From assembly GCA_013146195.2 (NCBI GenBank), contig CM028382.1, positions 113,759,237 to 113,823,236 on the forward strand: 64,000 nucleotides of DNA, read 5' to 3'. A program made the position numbers and the translations under genes. The notes below the pieces were generated by a model. That model made no database searches, was not told the origin of the DNA, and saw only the letters and a list, made by a program, of their open reading frames with translations. Below are positions 36,001 to 48,069 of this stretch, piece after piece (within the stretch, counting starts at the first letter, position 1; the number at the start of each line of letters is the position of its first letter). The stretch is from Codonopsis lanceolata. Taxonomy: Eukaryota; Streptophyta; Magnoliopsida; Asterales; Campanulaceae.

Positions 36001-36481
36001 CTCTTGTTTTATATCTTTTGTAAGGACGACGGGTTAAGCAAGTCAACTAGACTATGCTTGGGTATTTGTGTAGAACTTGCTTGTAAATCTTGTTAGCGCT
36101 AGTAGTTTAATCTTGGTAGTACTTGTAACTTTGTGCGGCATTGTGTTAGCCGAGCTTTGATTAACTTGTTGTTATTCCTCCACGTATTAGTCTTCCGCTG
36201 AGCATGCTATTAGCTCTTTAGAAATTCTTGTCTTTGAACTGTTAGCTTGGGTACCGGCTTGTAGTGTCGCCGAAGACTTGGTTATATTGTTTAGCTGTTT
36301 ATCGGGTTTAAAAGTTTTAAAATATCCTACTGTAGTTTGGTGGTGGCGTTGCGACTCCAATGTTGCGTCACGTCGTTTTTGTGAACTAAGTACTTGCATG
36401 TTTGATTGCCTACTTGTTTTCCCTCCTTATTTGGGCGGTCCGACCCTCGGTCCCACCTCGGGCCCGGGCCGGGTCGTCACA
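33025..36481 (+). repeat. 3.46-kb 3' LTR of the gypsy chromovirus
   Basis: Starts TGTGAGAACCC after a PPT and ends GGGTCGTCACA where hAT transposase sequence begins. About 3457 bp; such long LTRs are known in Tekay/Del chromoviruses. It contains internal repeats (34350-34700 and 34710-35375). ORFs in it, such as 33201-33461, show no known domain. Sequence after it (AATAT, 36482-36486) would be one copy of the target duplication. Confidence 0.75.
34710..35375. repeat. Two tandem about 333-bp repeats inside the LTR
   Basis: GAAAATTCTTAACTA begins copies at 34710 and 35043, each running to a TTGAGTTCGC...TGTCGAACTC block. Divergence is moderate. A shorter set of about 135-bp units sharing a GTTCTTGGAC/GTCCTTGGAC motif lies just upstream (near 34370, 34505 and 34640). 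Confidence 0.8.
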
Positions 36482-36485
36482 ATAT

Positions 36486-37573
36486 TACTTGCCCCATCAT
36501 AGCTTTGACCCCGAATTTTCATCAAACTCAAACCCAAATCAACAAACAAATTATCAATAGCAGATTTTAAAGACAAAGCAGAAGTCTCCATCACGTGGAC
36601 GCGAAATAAACCTCTCTTTCACATTCCACGTGAATCAACAAATCGCAAAACCACTCCCATTTGTTCTTTGTCAGATACATCACTAGATTCATCCACCATC
36701 AATGAAAAAAAATCATCTTTAAACTCTTCAATTATCTTTTGTACTATCACTATTGCAAAACAATTAGCAATATCCTTTTGAATGCTAGGAGCGATCATTT
36801 GACAATTTTTTGGAGCATTTTTACGAACAAAGTTATGTTTTTTCTCATCACGAATAGTCATATGCTTAAGCATTTCAAGAAAATTTCCTCTATTCGAAGA
36901 ACCTTCACTCTCATCATGACCACGAAAAGCTAACCCTTGGTGCAATAAAAATCTACAAGAATCAATTGAATCACACAATCGAAGTCGATATTCATTTCTC
37001 TCAATTTCTGATTGTTTATAAAGAAAAACTGCAATAGATTGTTGTTGTTTCATTAGATCCCCGCACTTCTTTAATGACAAATTATGAGCACTATTAACCG
37101 CACCAACATGCATATCCAATCTAGCCTTTTTATTCCAAATAGAAAAACCTTCGCTAATAAATGTCCCACCACCACCTTGATTGTTCACTGGATCTCTAAA
37201 CAAATAACAACACAAACAATATGATTTATCTTCTTTCATGCTATATTCTAACCAATTAGCATATTCATTAAACCAATCGGGATTAAAACGACGCAATCTA
37301 CCTTCTATCATTTTCTGAGGGAACTCATGACCACGAGGTTGACAAGACCCCTTTAACAAATAAGCTCTTCTAATTTCATCAATTTGGTTTGGGTGAAATT
37401 CATATATCTTTTTCTTTCGGCATGATCGAAGGAAGACTACTTACATCAACAAAATCTCTCATATGAAGTTAAGGAAACAAGCTGTGATTACTAGCAGATG
37501 CACCACTAGAAGCACCAGCCTACACTCTACAGGCCTACACCATCGACAATTTTCGTTTAAAAAATCTTTCCAT
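36486..37573 (-). pseudogene. hAT-family transposase (TTF-type zinc finger/DUF4371), truncated
   Basis: Begins ATG at 37573 (MERFFKRK), typical of this family. It runs through YLLKGSCQPRGHEFPQ, the TTF zinc-finger region with CLCCYLFRDP, HVGAVNSAHN, LAFRGHDESE, a KNAPKN segment and LMVDESSDVSDKEQ (the first catalytic Asp region). It ends at GQSYDGASNI (about 36488), where the gypsy LTR interrupts it. Breaks are a stop soon after the start, a frame shift near 37440, and a stop after VDSRGM near 36619. The C-terminal half of the RNase H-like fold and the dimerisation domain are absent. Confidence 0.85.
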
Positions 37574-37866
37574 AATTCATCAAAGGTCAAAACCACTAAC
37601 CATGTTGAAGAGACGAAAAACATTAAATTAACAATAATTTATTATATTAACATATTCTTAAAATCATCGCAGACAAGTCGCAAGTAAATTCTCTAAATTA
37701 ATAAATCACACATTCACGCACAAGTAAATGAGATAACTAACAAATAGTTAAACTAACTTTTTTAAAATACAAAATCATCCTAATTTCAAATATAAGATTT
37801 GTGAATTGACCAATTGAAAAAAATTGAAAATATAAAATAAAATGAAATGAAATAAAAAATCTATAA

Positions 37867-37868
<2 letters not shown>

Positions 37869-37918
<50 letters not shown>
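37869..37918. repeat. (TA)n microsatellite
   Basis: About 25 TA units inside the hAT element. The Tyr-Ile repeat ORF on the minus strand is an artefact of this. Confidence 0.95.
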
Positions 37919-37920
<2 letters not shown>

Positions 37921-38671
37921 TAGTAAAGTATTGTATTTGTACCAATGGTGAATATATGTCGGAACAAGGGATGAGAGATCGGCAGGAGTGGAACCAAAGC
38001 GCACTGTGGCATCAGATGATCAGGCCCAAGGCATCGGGTAACAAACAAAGAATAGCCAAGGAATTACGGGACTTGAGAGTTGGGTTGAGAAGTTGAGATT
38101 GAAACTTGGAAGTTGGAATAGATTTATAGAATACACAACTACTAACAAATTAAATAAATATATAAATTAACTACACAAATTAAATAAGGGTGGGTGAGTG
38201 TCGGGTGGATAGTTGAATTGAATTAATGAATTATTAAGGTAGATTAGATGGGAACTTTGGGAATAGCAAGGGCCGCAATTCCAAAGTCGGAAGTGGCGGA
38301 TGCCGATCGGGAGAGCTGGAGAGCAGCAGAGGGAATAGGATTATAGGAATTAGGCAACTTACTGAACTTAGGCGGATAGGATAGTACTAGTAGACTAGTA
38401 GTCACAGTAGTAGTCTACATTACTCACTACAATCATGATTCATGATGTATTGACATTTGACAATATTGTCTTGTCTAATTCCTCTTTTTGTGTCTAGTGA
38501 ATTAAGCATTAGGGAGTAGGTCAATAGGGTAGGGAAGGTAATAAATAATTTAGGAGGGGTCCAATTAAAAATTTTGGAGGGGTCCAATTGTCAAATATAT
38601 CAAATTTACTCCTAATTTTTTTTTGAGCGGTGTCCATGCACACCCCTCCGGTATACGTGCATCCGCCCCTG

Positions 38672-38993
38672 AGCGTGGGGTAGGGGTGCTGAAGAGCCAG
38701 CCCCGGACAATGCTGGAGTATGTTCGGGATAGTCAGGGAAAGAAGCAGAAGTTAACCCTGTCAATTGAGGACCAGACTATCACCATCGGTCACAAGGAGA
38801 AGTCTCACACGACCACAGGGCTAGTTCAGATTACCATGGTTGGGGAGAGTTTTGTTCAAGGCAAGCAGCGATCAACAGCTAAAGTCATTTGCCCTTTGCT
38901 GACAATGGAGTCAGGGGGACAAGTCGGACAGGCAGAAAGCATGGTTCTAGACCAAGTGGATCAGGTGGAAACACGGGCTGAAGTCGAGGAAAC
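38672..38993 (+). pseudogene. Unidentified coding fragment between hAT and copia
   Basis: An open frame continues from the hAT end to just past 39015, with LEYVRDSQGKKQKLTLSIED, VQITMVGESFVQGKQRS and VICPLLTMESGGQ. The composition looks like a real protein (charged, few rare residues). The fragment is bounded at the left by a hAT terminus and at the right by the start of a copia LTR. Its stop lies in LTR sequence, so it is a piece of something larger. I do not recognise the family; a retroelement gag-like or linker origin is possible. Confidence 0.5.
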
Positions 38994-40050
38994 TGTTGAA
39001 TCTTGCATTAATTAAATTTACTTAAAATCATTCTACCTTCTGTCAATCAATAACTTATAAGTTCTTAAAATTGTTTTGGTCAGCTTGCAGCATAACTTTT
39101 GTCAGTCACTTAGATTAGCTGACCAATAGTCTTAAAAATGTCAGCTTCTTTACCTTATTTGCTTGAACATTTCTTGAGACCGACACTTTCCTATTTTGTG
39201 TTTTGTTAGATCTTATGCTCGTTATCTCTATAACAAGATCCTTATGATCTTGTAAGAAAATATGTTTGTATTTCAAAACACATTTCAAATTCAAATGTGT
39301 TCCTAATGGGCTGCTCTTCAATATCTTCTATAAATACCCTCAGGAATCACTTTAAGAAAATACAGAAATCATTCATAATCTCAAAGAAATCCTCTACGTG
39401 TCTTAGCCTTCTTAAACTTTAGATAGATTTTATTCACTAATAATTTCTTTCTAGTTATTGTTGAGACAAACTCTGAGTGACTTACTTCATATTCTTTAGA
39501 AATCAGTTAGTTTATCTTACGAGTGTGATTATATTGCAATCATACTTCATAAACATTGGTCTTTTGTTGTACACTGATCCATTAGAGATTATTTAGATTT
39601 TTAATAAAATTAGTGCACTTCAAAAATCCAAGTTTGACCAACTTGGTAGTGGACGTAGCAGTTTTTACTGTGAACCACTTCAATTCCATTGTCAGTTATT
39701 TCATCAGCTCTTACAAACTAATCTAACACTTTAGAAGTCTTGATCTACTTAAGTGCCAACCAGTCACTTACATAAATTGTTTACTTATTTGTTTTAATAA
39801 AATTGTTCTTTAGTTCATTCTTTATATTTAGTGATCTATTTACAAAAAGAAAATTAAGTGTGTCAGCCAGCTGACCAATTTTCTAACCGTGTCAGCTTTT
39901 TTGACACTTTAGCTAGCTGACCATATCAGCTGACTGACAAAGTTACATTTTCCGCTGCAAACTTTTAAAGCTTTTCAAATTCATCCTCAAAGTTTTTTAA
40001 AAGGCTATTCACCCACCCTCTAGCCTTGTCAGTTGCTAACTGGACTTACA
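38994..40050 (+). repeat. 5' LTR of copia element 1
   Basis: 1057 bp from TGTTGAATCTTGC to TGGACTTACA. It is followed by a PBS-like TTGTATCAGAGCC. A TATA box TATAAATA is at 39329-39336. A conserved block TTGGTAGTGGACGTAGCAG (about 39640) is shared with the solo LTRs at 543 and 57781, so the families are related. It carries several GTCAGCTGAC-like motifs near 39850-39945. Confidence 0.85.
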
Positions 40051-40053
40051 ATT

Positions 40054-40066
40054 TGTATCAGAGCCT
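40054..40066 (+). other. Primer binding site of copia element 1
   Basis: TTGTATCAGAGCC, one change from the plant initiator-Met PBS TGGTATCAGAGC, three bases after the LTR end. Confidence 0.75.
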
Positions 40067-40117
40067 CACTTTTTAAAAAATATTATTTTCCAAGTTTAAC
40101 AACTTGAAAACTGGATC

Positions 40118-42450
40118 ATGGCAACTATAAAAGCTTTTCAATCAAACAATGTTACTCAAGTACCAATTTTTCATAAAGATCACTTTGATATTTGAAAGAA
40201 ATAATTACAAGATATATGAACAATATTGATAAACGATTGATTGAATGTGATGTGTAAGAGGTGGCCTATGCAACCTATGAAAATCAATACTAAAGTTGGT
40301 AAATCTTATACTGGCAGATGATGATACCATAAATCCTCTTGCTCATGCTATTGAAGAGTATGTTCTCAAACCTCAATCTGAATGGACTGAGGAAGATAAA
40401 ATTACAGATGGATTGGATGCCAGAGCTGTACACATTCTGTCAAGTGCTGTTCCAGATGAAAAACTATAAGCAAATATATAACTGTGTCACTGCCAAAGAA
40501 ATATGGGATGCTCTTGTTGAATACGTCGAAGGAGACCAAAACACCAAGGACAACAAACTCTATGACTGCATACAAGAGTTTGATGCCTTCAAAAAGGATC
40601 CAAAAGAATCATTAAAGAATGCTTACGATAGATTTATCGAGGTAAGTAATATATGCTCTTCTCTTGGTAAAGTTTATAGTATGAAAGATTTGAACAAAAC
40701 TCACATACGTAGTCTTGTTGCAAGTCTAAAAATTTATGAAAAGGAAGGTCTCAAAACTCAAGAAATTGAGAAAAACTTTAAAGGTATCTCTTCGCAAGAT
40801 GAAGAAGAGACACCTAAAACTTCTACATCTCTGTCAGAAGATGACTTTGATGAAGATGAATTTGCTGCTTTTGCTAGACAATTTAAAAAGTTTAAATCTT
40901 TTAAAATGAACTTCCAAAAACCTTCTGCAAGTTTTCAAAAATCTTCCTCAAATCTTCAAAAACCTTCCTCAAGCTTTCAAAGACCTTCTTCTTCAAACTT
41001 TCAAAAGTCTTACTTAAAAGGAAATGAAGACAAGGATGAGAAAGAAAATTTGTTGTGTTTCAATTGTAGAAAATCATATCACTTTGCCTCAAACCGTCCT
41101 TCTACAAAAAATGAGTATTACAAAAGAGCTCCCAGAAATTTTGAAAAACAAAAGGGTTTGGTTGTTGAAGATTAAAATCTTGCAACATGGGTTGAGACAG
41201 ATTCTGAAGATGAATCTGCTGATTTTGTGCATGAAGCAAATCTGTGTCTTGTTGCAGAATCGGCTATGTATGATTCAGAAAATGATTTTCCTAGTCCAAA
41301 ATATTTAAATGAGTCGATAATGAGTACGCCAAGCTCACTATTAAAACCCCAAGGCCGACAAAGGTCATCAAACACAGTCGGTTTGTGGTTAAGAAAATAG
41401 GAAATGGTTTTTATGGACAAGGAATCATAAGTCGGTCAGAAAGAAAAATCAAGTCAACCTCTCCAAGGACTGCTGACATCAAAATAAAGAATATGTCAAA
41501 AAGGCAGGAGGAGAAGGCTACTGACATAAGTGTTGATGATCTACTGGAACAAATGCAAGAGATGTATTCCAAGTTAGAAACACTTAAAAGAATTCATGTT
41601 TCTTTATTTGGTGACTTTAAACGAATCTCTGATGAAAACTGTGAGCTTCAAAATATCATGAGCTTTACAGAGTACAACAAAATGAATTGCTGCAACTTAA
41701 AAGCATCAATAAAAAACATGAGATTCAAGCAAAAATCTCAAATGCCCCAGATTGTTGACCTTGTAGAAAGGAATATTCGACTGACCAATGTAGTTGATAT
41801 TTACTCAAGGTCAAAAGCAGCTGTCGAAACCGTCAATAGTCAATAGAAAAATCATGAAGACCAACATGGTCTTGGATATTCAAAAGATGATGAAAACTGT
41901 GAGATCAAACAGTCAAATGGTGAACCTAAGATTATGCTAAAAAAGAATAAGGGATCAGCTTATAATGTTGTACCTTTCAAATATCCTAAAAATGTGAATC
42001 AACTTAAGAAGTCCATTAACAAAAGGGATAAGCTGAACAATGACAATTGTCAGTCTTCTGTTCATAAACCTCAAAAATTATCAACAGCTGCAACAACTAA
42101 CAAATATAAGCCAACTGACAAATGTTAGCCAACTGACATATGTTAGCCAGCTGACAAAAGAGGAAGAATCAGAAGGAAGACAACTAACAAGTTCAAGCCA
42201 ATCAATTTTATTGTTGCTAAGACCTCTAAGCTGAGTCAAAATGAATCAAAGAATTCACCTAAAATGACTGGTAAACCTGGTTATCACAAATGCAATATTT
42301 GTTCTACTTTTGGTCATCAGTCTCATAAATGCCTGTTTAGATTTAAACCTACTGACAAAGTCAAAATGCCTAACTTCAGGCAAATTTGACTACCAAAGAA
42401 AACAAATCCTTTGGACCCAAAAGTATAAAGGGTATCATGATTTAAATATT
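40118..42450 (+). pseudogene. gag of copia element 1
   Basis: Starts ATG at 40118 (MATIKAFQSNN). It has at least one early stop (near 40190) and frame shifts. The clearest piece, 40339-41175, has the retrotransposon gag helical region (TAKEIWDALVEYVEGDQNTK), an acidic stretch, and a Ser/Lys/Phe-Gln repeat (FQKPS units). Its first zinc knuckle is CFNCRKSYHFASNR, with the last Cys replaced by Arg. A second knuckle, CNICSTFGHQSHKC, is intact near 42290. Between them 41385-41846 is a coiled-coil-like charged segment. Two-knuckle gag with a long linker fits SIRE/Maximus-type copia elements. Confidence 0.8.
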
Positions 42451-42484
42451 CATATTTCAGGTATGCTTAATGGCAGATGATCAA

Positions 42485-43796
42485 TGATCGATGTATTTTA
42501 TACGTTGATTTTATATACTTATATGACTTAAATTATGCTATTTCACGAGGCTTTTTGTTACTAATATATGTTTTCGGTGAGTTTTATAAGTTTGAGTTAA
42601 TTGTGAAATACGAAACTTCAGGGGTTTTAAGTGCAAATTTCAAGAAGGGCCAAAAAGGAAAATTGGTGAAACAATGAAAATTTGTACAATCTGGACACCT
42701 TGCGGGCGCAAGTGCCTCAGGCATGCGACCCGCGAAGGTAGGCGTCTGAGGTAGAAAAGGGCTCGAGTCAAGATTTCCAAAGCAGAAATGGCTGGAGACT
42801 TGCGGACATGAGTGCCAACCCACACTGCGGCAAGTAAGGTGGGGGAATGCGACCTATTCGGATTTTCACACGGTCATTCAATCCGATTACAACTCCCAGT
42901 ATATATAGAAGCCGAGGCCGAGCCAAAGGATAGGGAGGGGCAGTGGAAGCTCTCTTTTCATAGTTTTTAGGTAGTTTTAGATTGTATAACATAGTTAGAT
43001 TTTGTAATTTCAAGTATCGAAGATCAAATCATGTATCCGATCATCTCCATGTCTTTGTTCATTGTCTATGATGAACTAAATCATCCATAATCTAGGAGGT
43101 GTGAGGTAACTTGTATCAATTTATGTTTTGATTCTTATATATGTCTATTCAATGTTTGTTGATTGTGTTATTTATCAACCCCTATATTATTACTTTGAAC
43201 AAATGAATGTAATCATGATTAATAAAGGCTTAGAGGTGCGGATAAGCTGCATGACCAAGTGCATATGTCGTCTGCGGCTCACCAACACAATAAATTGGAC
43301 CTATCGATGCTTGCGAGAGTGATAAGTTAGGACCGGTTCTTACATGATCTAGGTGACGGATAGATCATAAATCTAGGTGGCTGGCGACTAGATTGACAGG
43401 TTCATGTGCTTAGGATATAGAATGGATGAATTTTTGCGGGGGATGGAGGAGAACCAATTGTTCAACGGACTATATCTATTTTTAGTGAGCGAACTTGAGA
43501 CATTGAATGACATTATTATGAATTGAACATAAAGGAGATATAAGTGAAACCCGAATCTAGATTGCCACCCAATAAGATCTTCATATCTGTTATTCTTGTC
43601 TAATTAGTTAAACATCTATAACTAGTAGTTTAGAGTAGAATTAAACATAAAAAACCCCATTAGGTTAATAATTAGCTATCAATAATTGCAGCTTTGTTAG
43701 TGATCACTTGTCTCGTGGGTTCGACCCTTGCTTCAATCTTGTTCTATAATAGTCTTGTTCACTTGCAAGGAAAAAGATTAATTAAAACATCGATCA
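42485..43796 (+). mobile_element. Solo LTR inserted at the gag-protease boundary
   Basis: 1312 bp with termini TGATCGATGT and ACATCGATCA (inverted). Perfect 5-bp duplications ATCAA flank it (42480-42484 and 43797-43801). Removing it restores the reading from gag into the protease motif. A TATA-like TATATATAG sits near 42899. The family is different from the other solo LTRs and is not identifiable from coding sequence. Confidence 0.92.
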
Positions 43797-43801
43797 ATCA
43801 A

Positions 43802-46800
43802 CCAACTGACATATGGATATTAGATAGTGGATGCTCTAAACACATGGTGGCAGGTCAAATTTGAACTTCTTCTTGACATTATCTCGGCGAAAGGACCTTG
43901 ATCATTTTGGAGACAACTCAAAGGAAAACAATATGCTATGGATCTATTATCGGAGGATCTATAAAAATTGAAAATGTCTCATTGGTACAAGGTTTGAAAC
44001 ACAATTTACTAAGCATTTCACAATTCTGTGACAAAGGTATGAATTGCACTTTCTCTAATACTCACTGTTTTATCAAAAACAACATCACAAATTAAGCTTT
44101 ACTTACAGGTTCTAGAAAAAAAATGTTTTTGCTATTGACTTACTTGCTTTAAATAACAGTACTCAAATATGTTTAGTAGCAAATAATACTTCAAAAACTT
44201 CATGGCTTTGGCACAAAAGACTTTCACATTTAAATTTAAAATATCTTTCCAAACTTTCAAAAGGAGACTTAGTGAAAGGTCTGCCATCTATAAATTTTCC
44301 TTTTGACAAAAAATGTGATGCATGCATTTTAGGAAAAATAACAAAAGCTTCTTTTAAACCAAACCATGCCTTTCAACCAAAAGAATTCTTGAACGACTTC
44401 ATATGGATTTATTTGGTCATATTACAACTGCAAGTTTGGGAGGAAACATGTATACTCTGGTGGTTGTAGATGATTACTCAAGGTACACATGGGTTTAAAT
44501 GATGCAATCCAAGGATGAAACTTATGGCATTCTCACTACCTTGTTCATAAATCTTCAAACTCAAAAAGAGTGTGAAATCATAAGTGTAAGATCAGACAAT
44601 GGTACATAATTCAAGAACCTTGGCATGGATGTATACTGTGATGATCATGGTATTGATCATAATTTTTCAGCAGTTAGAACACCTCAGCAAAATGGTGTAG
44701 CTGAAAGGAAGAACGGGACACTGATTGAAGCAGGAAAAACCATGCTAGCTGAAGCAAAGCTACTAAAGTATTTTTGGGCAGAAGCTGTCATCAGAGCTTG
44801 TTTCACTCAAAACAGATACCTCATAAACAAATTTCATGGAAAGACTCCATATGAATTATGGAGAGGAAGAACACCCAACATTGCTTATTTTAAAAAATAT
44901 TTGTGCAAATGCTTCATTCACTGCAATGGTAGTGACCACAGAGGTAAATTTGATGAAAAAGCTAATAAAGGTATTTTTGTTGGTTATGCTAAACATAGTA
45001 GAGCTTATAGAGTTTATAATAGAAAAACTCAAATAATTGTTGAATCTATGCATGTTACATTTGATGAATTCAATTTACTTGAATTTGTTGAGACTTATGA
45101 TGTTACTGACAATTTTGAGATTATTGAGATAGGAAACAATGGTAGCTCAACCCAAAATAACCCTTCATCTTCCATTCCTCCAGCTGTTATCTTAGATATT
45201 CAGAATGAACATCGGCCAATTTGTGACTTCCAGCCAGCTGACAATTCAAATCATTTATCAAATCCTGTCACAGCTGACCAGTTAGCTGACACACTTCATT
45301 CTGAAACTCTTCAGTCAGTTGACACCCCATCTTCTTCACTCTTGCCAACTGAACATCTTTTAGACCTTCCTAGAGAAATCAAAGAAGCTAAACATCATCC
45401 AGTTTCAAACATCATTGGTGATCCCTTTGCTGGTCTAAGAACAAGAAACAGTTCCAGAAATGAAACTCTTGACTCACATGTTTTTGTCTCCTCTATTGAA
45501 CCCAAAAAGATGGATGAAGCTATTGAGGATCCCCAATGGATTGAGGCCATGCAAGATGAACTAAATCAGTTTGAAAGATGTCAAGTTTGGGAACTTGTTC
45601 CAAGACCTTCAGATCAACAAGTTATTGGAACAAAATGGGTGTTTAGGAACAAGTTGGACGAAGATGGAAATGTCACTAGGAACAAAGCAAGATTGGTAGC
45701 CCGAGGCTATAGACAGGAGGGGGGCATTAACTATGATCAAGCATTTGCTCTTGTTGCCAGACTGGAAACTATTAGATTATTTCTTGCCTATGCAACTTTC
45801 AATGATTTCAAGGTCTATAAGATGGATGTAAAGAGTGCATTCCTAAATAGTGATCTACAAGAACACGTTTTTTGTTGAACAACCTCCTGGATTTCTTGAT
45901 ATAAAAAAAAGGACCATGTGTACAAACTAAGAAAGGCCCTTAATGGTCTCAAACAAGCTCCAAGAGTATGGTATGAAACTCTATCAAAATTCCTCATGGA
46001 AAAAGGGTTTCAAGGAGGTAAAATTGATACTACTCTTTTCTCCTTAAAGCACAAAGGTAATATCTTAATAGTTCAAATTTATGTTGATGATATTATTTTT
46101 GGCTCTACTAATGATGTTTTGTGTAAAAGATTTAAGAATCTTATGAAAGGAAAATTTGAAATGAGCATGATGGGAGAACTTATTTCCTTTCTGGGTTTGC
46201 AAATTAAGCAAACTGAAGAAGGAATTTTTATCTATCAATCAAAATACACAAGAGAGCTGATCAATAAATATAACTTACAAGAAGCAAATTCAACAAGCAC
46301 TCCAATGGGAGATGAATGTCATTTGGTAAACCAATTAATACAACTGAGTATAGATGTATAGTTGGATCTCTTCTATATTTAACTGCTAGTAATCCAGACA
46401 TTATGTTTGTTGTATGTATATGTGCTTGGTTTCAAGCTAATCCAAAGGAATCTCACATGATTGCTGCAAAGAGAATTATTAGATACTTGATTGATACTGA
46501 AAAATTTGGTATTTGGTATCCAAGAGACTCTTCTTTTAACTTAATTGGATATTCAGATGTTGACCTTGCAGCTTGTAGAGTTAACAGAAAAAACACCAGT
46601 GGAACATGTCAGTTTTTGGTAACAGACTGATATCTTGGGCATGCAAAAAACATGCATCGATCTCCACCTCAACTACAGAAGCTGAATACATTGTTGCTGG
46701 CAGTTGTTGTTCACAAATTATTTGGATGAAGCAACAACTATTGGACTATGAAATGGAAATGGGAACATGCCTTATTTTTTGTGATAATACTTCTGATATT

Positions 46801-47007
46801 TCTGTTTCAAAAAATCCTGTTATGCATTCTAAAACCAAGCATATAGATATAAGATATCACTTTCTAAAAGATCATGTTGAAAAAGGTAATGTTCAGCTAG
46901 AGTATGTTCCTACAGAATTTCAATTAGTTGGCATATTTACAAAAGCCCTAAAATCTGATAGATTTGATTTTCTTAGAGGTGAATTGGGAATGCTTATAAT
47001 GTCATAG
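43802..47007 (+). pseudogene. pol of copia element 1 (protease, integrase, RT, RNase H)
   Basis: In order: protease DIWILDSGCSKHMV (43810); pre-integrase WHKRLSHLNLKYLSKLSK (near 44215); integrase with VVVDDYSRYTW, VRSDNG, and NGVAERKNGTLIEAGKTML (44625 on); a long IN-RT linker with repeated PADN/QLAD motifs; RT core (45500-46361) with IYVDDIIFGS intact; RNase H (46316-47007) with GYSDVDLA, STTEAEYIVAGS and KTKHIDIRYHF, ending at TAG after LGMLIMS. Breaks: stops near 43866, 44093 and 44497; frame shifts near 45878 and 46330. The long open stretch 44625-45878 is 417 codons. No 3' LTR follows. Confidence 0.88.
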
Positions 47008-47829
47008 AAAGATATTTTGTATCCCTAATATTTGCAGGTAAAATAGATCAGCTGTCAAAGAAAATCAGCTTTGAAATTTGTCAGTCAGTCATCATCTAGC
47101 TGACAAACTTTATCACTATTAGCTGACAACTATATCACATATATCTATTTGGGATTCAACTTTCAAGTAAATCTTCAGCTGACGCTTTTCAGTCAACAAC
47201 TGACATCCCTCAGTTGACAAAAGTCATCAGATGACACCTTTTATTTATCTCTTAGAATCAGCTGACAACATAGTGACTGACCTTATAGTCACTGTTCATG
47301 TAGCTCCTAATCCCTAATCAAAGCTGATCGTATCTTAGCTAAAGATTCATATTAAATTCAAATATATATAAATTCCTTTAATTATTTCCCGCCTTTTTTA
47401 CTTCTTCTTGAAACTCGCGAAGCTTCCTTGAGAAGCTGAAACGACTTCTCACTATCCCACCAATATTGGCAGTTGAAGTGACGTGGTTTCACAAAAACGA
47501 CTCTTAATAATGATAATTATCACCTATCATAAATCATCTTTTTATCTCAAAGACCAAAAATTCGGTGTACTTTCTCACTACAAGCCATATCTTTGTTTTT
47601 AAAACCTACTCACTTTTATAAACACCCGTACTTATAAAACCCATTATATATATATATATACTCTCTCTCTCTCTCTCTTCACAACTGCTCATTTTCTTCC
47701 TCAAACTCTCTCTCTTCCTCAAAACCCTAACTCTCAATATTCTGGTACTCATTCTCTCTGCTTTCTCTCCCTCTCTCAGTTTCTTTTTTATTTTTTAACC
47801 TTGTTGTTGTGTTGTGTTTGTTTCAGGAA
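47008..47829 (+). other. Region between pol and third ORF of copia element 1
   Basis: Non-coding. The first 300 bp is packed with variants of AGCTGACA (for example near 47050, 47098, 47121, 47177, 47265). A pyrimidine-rich leader with (TA)n and (CT)n follows (47645-47800), ending in TTGTTTCAG just before the ATG, which looks like an intron acceptor. The same arrangement is seen in copia element 2, so the third ORF may be expressed from a spliced or internal transcript. Confidence 0.55.
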
Positions 47830-48069
47830 ATGGCAACCAATACAGCTTTAGGATGTCTTTTGGACATGATGTCTTTTGGACGTGGTGTCTCTTAACAACG
47901 AACCCTTAGGGCTTAAGCTTATCCATCTCTTAACAGCTTGTGGGTTGATTCCTCTTCTCTCATTTAACATCAGAACGTACATTTGCCAGTTGACTGAAGA
48001 ATTCTTCATGTCTATGGAAGAAAATCCCGCTGACCCCTTCTCACTTACTAGAACAATCAGAGGAGTTCC

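Larger units (their letters stand above)
36482..38671 (-). mobile_element. hAT element, left part cut off by the gypsy LTR
   Basis: The right terminus read on the minus strand is CAGGGGCGGATGCAC (38657-38671), a typical plant hAT end. The following 8 bp AGCGTGGG would be one target copy. A hAT transposase fragment lies inside. The left part is missing where the chromovirus LTR was inserted. Confidence 0.72.

Noticed and set aside
37737..38048. Minus-strand ORF with Tyr-Ile repeat
   Set aside because: Product of the (TA)n microsatellite.
40054..40066. tRNA-like string GTATCAGAGCC
   Set aside because: It is a retrotransposon primer-binding site, not a tRNA gene; the same applies near 14315 and 52845.
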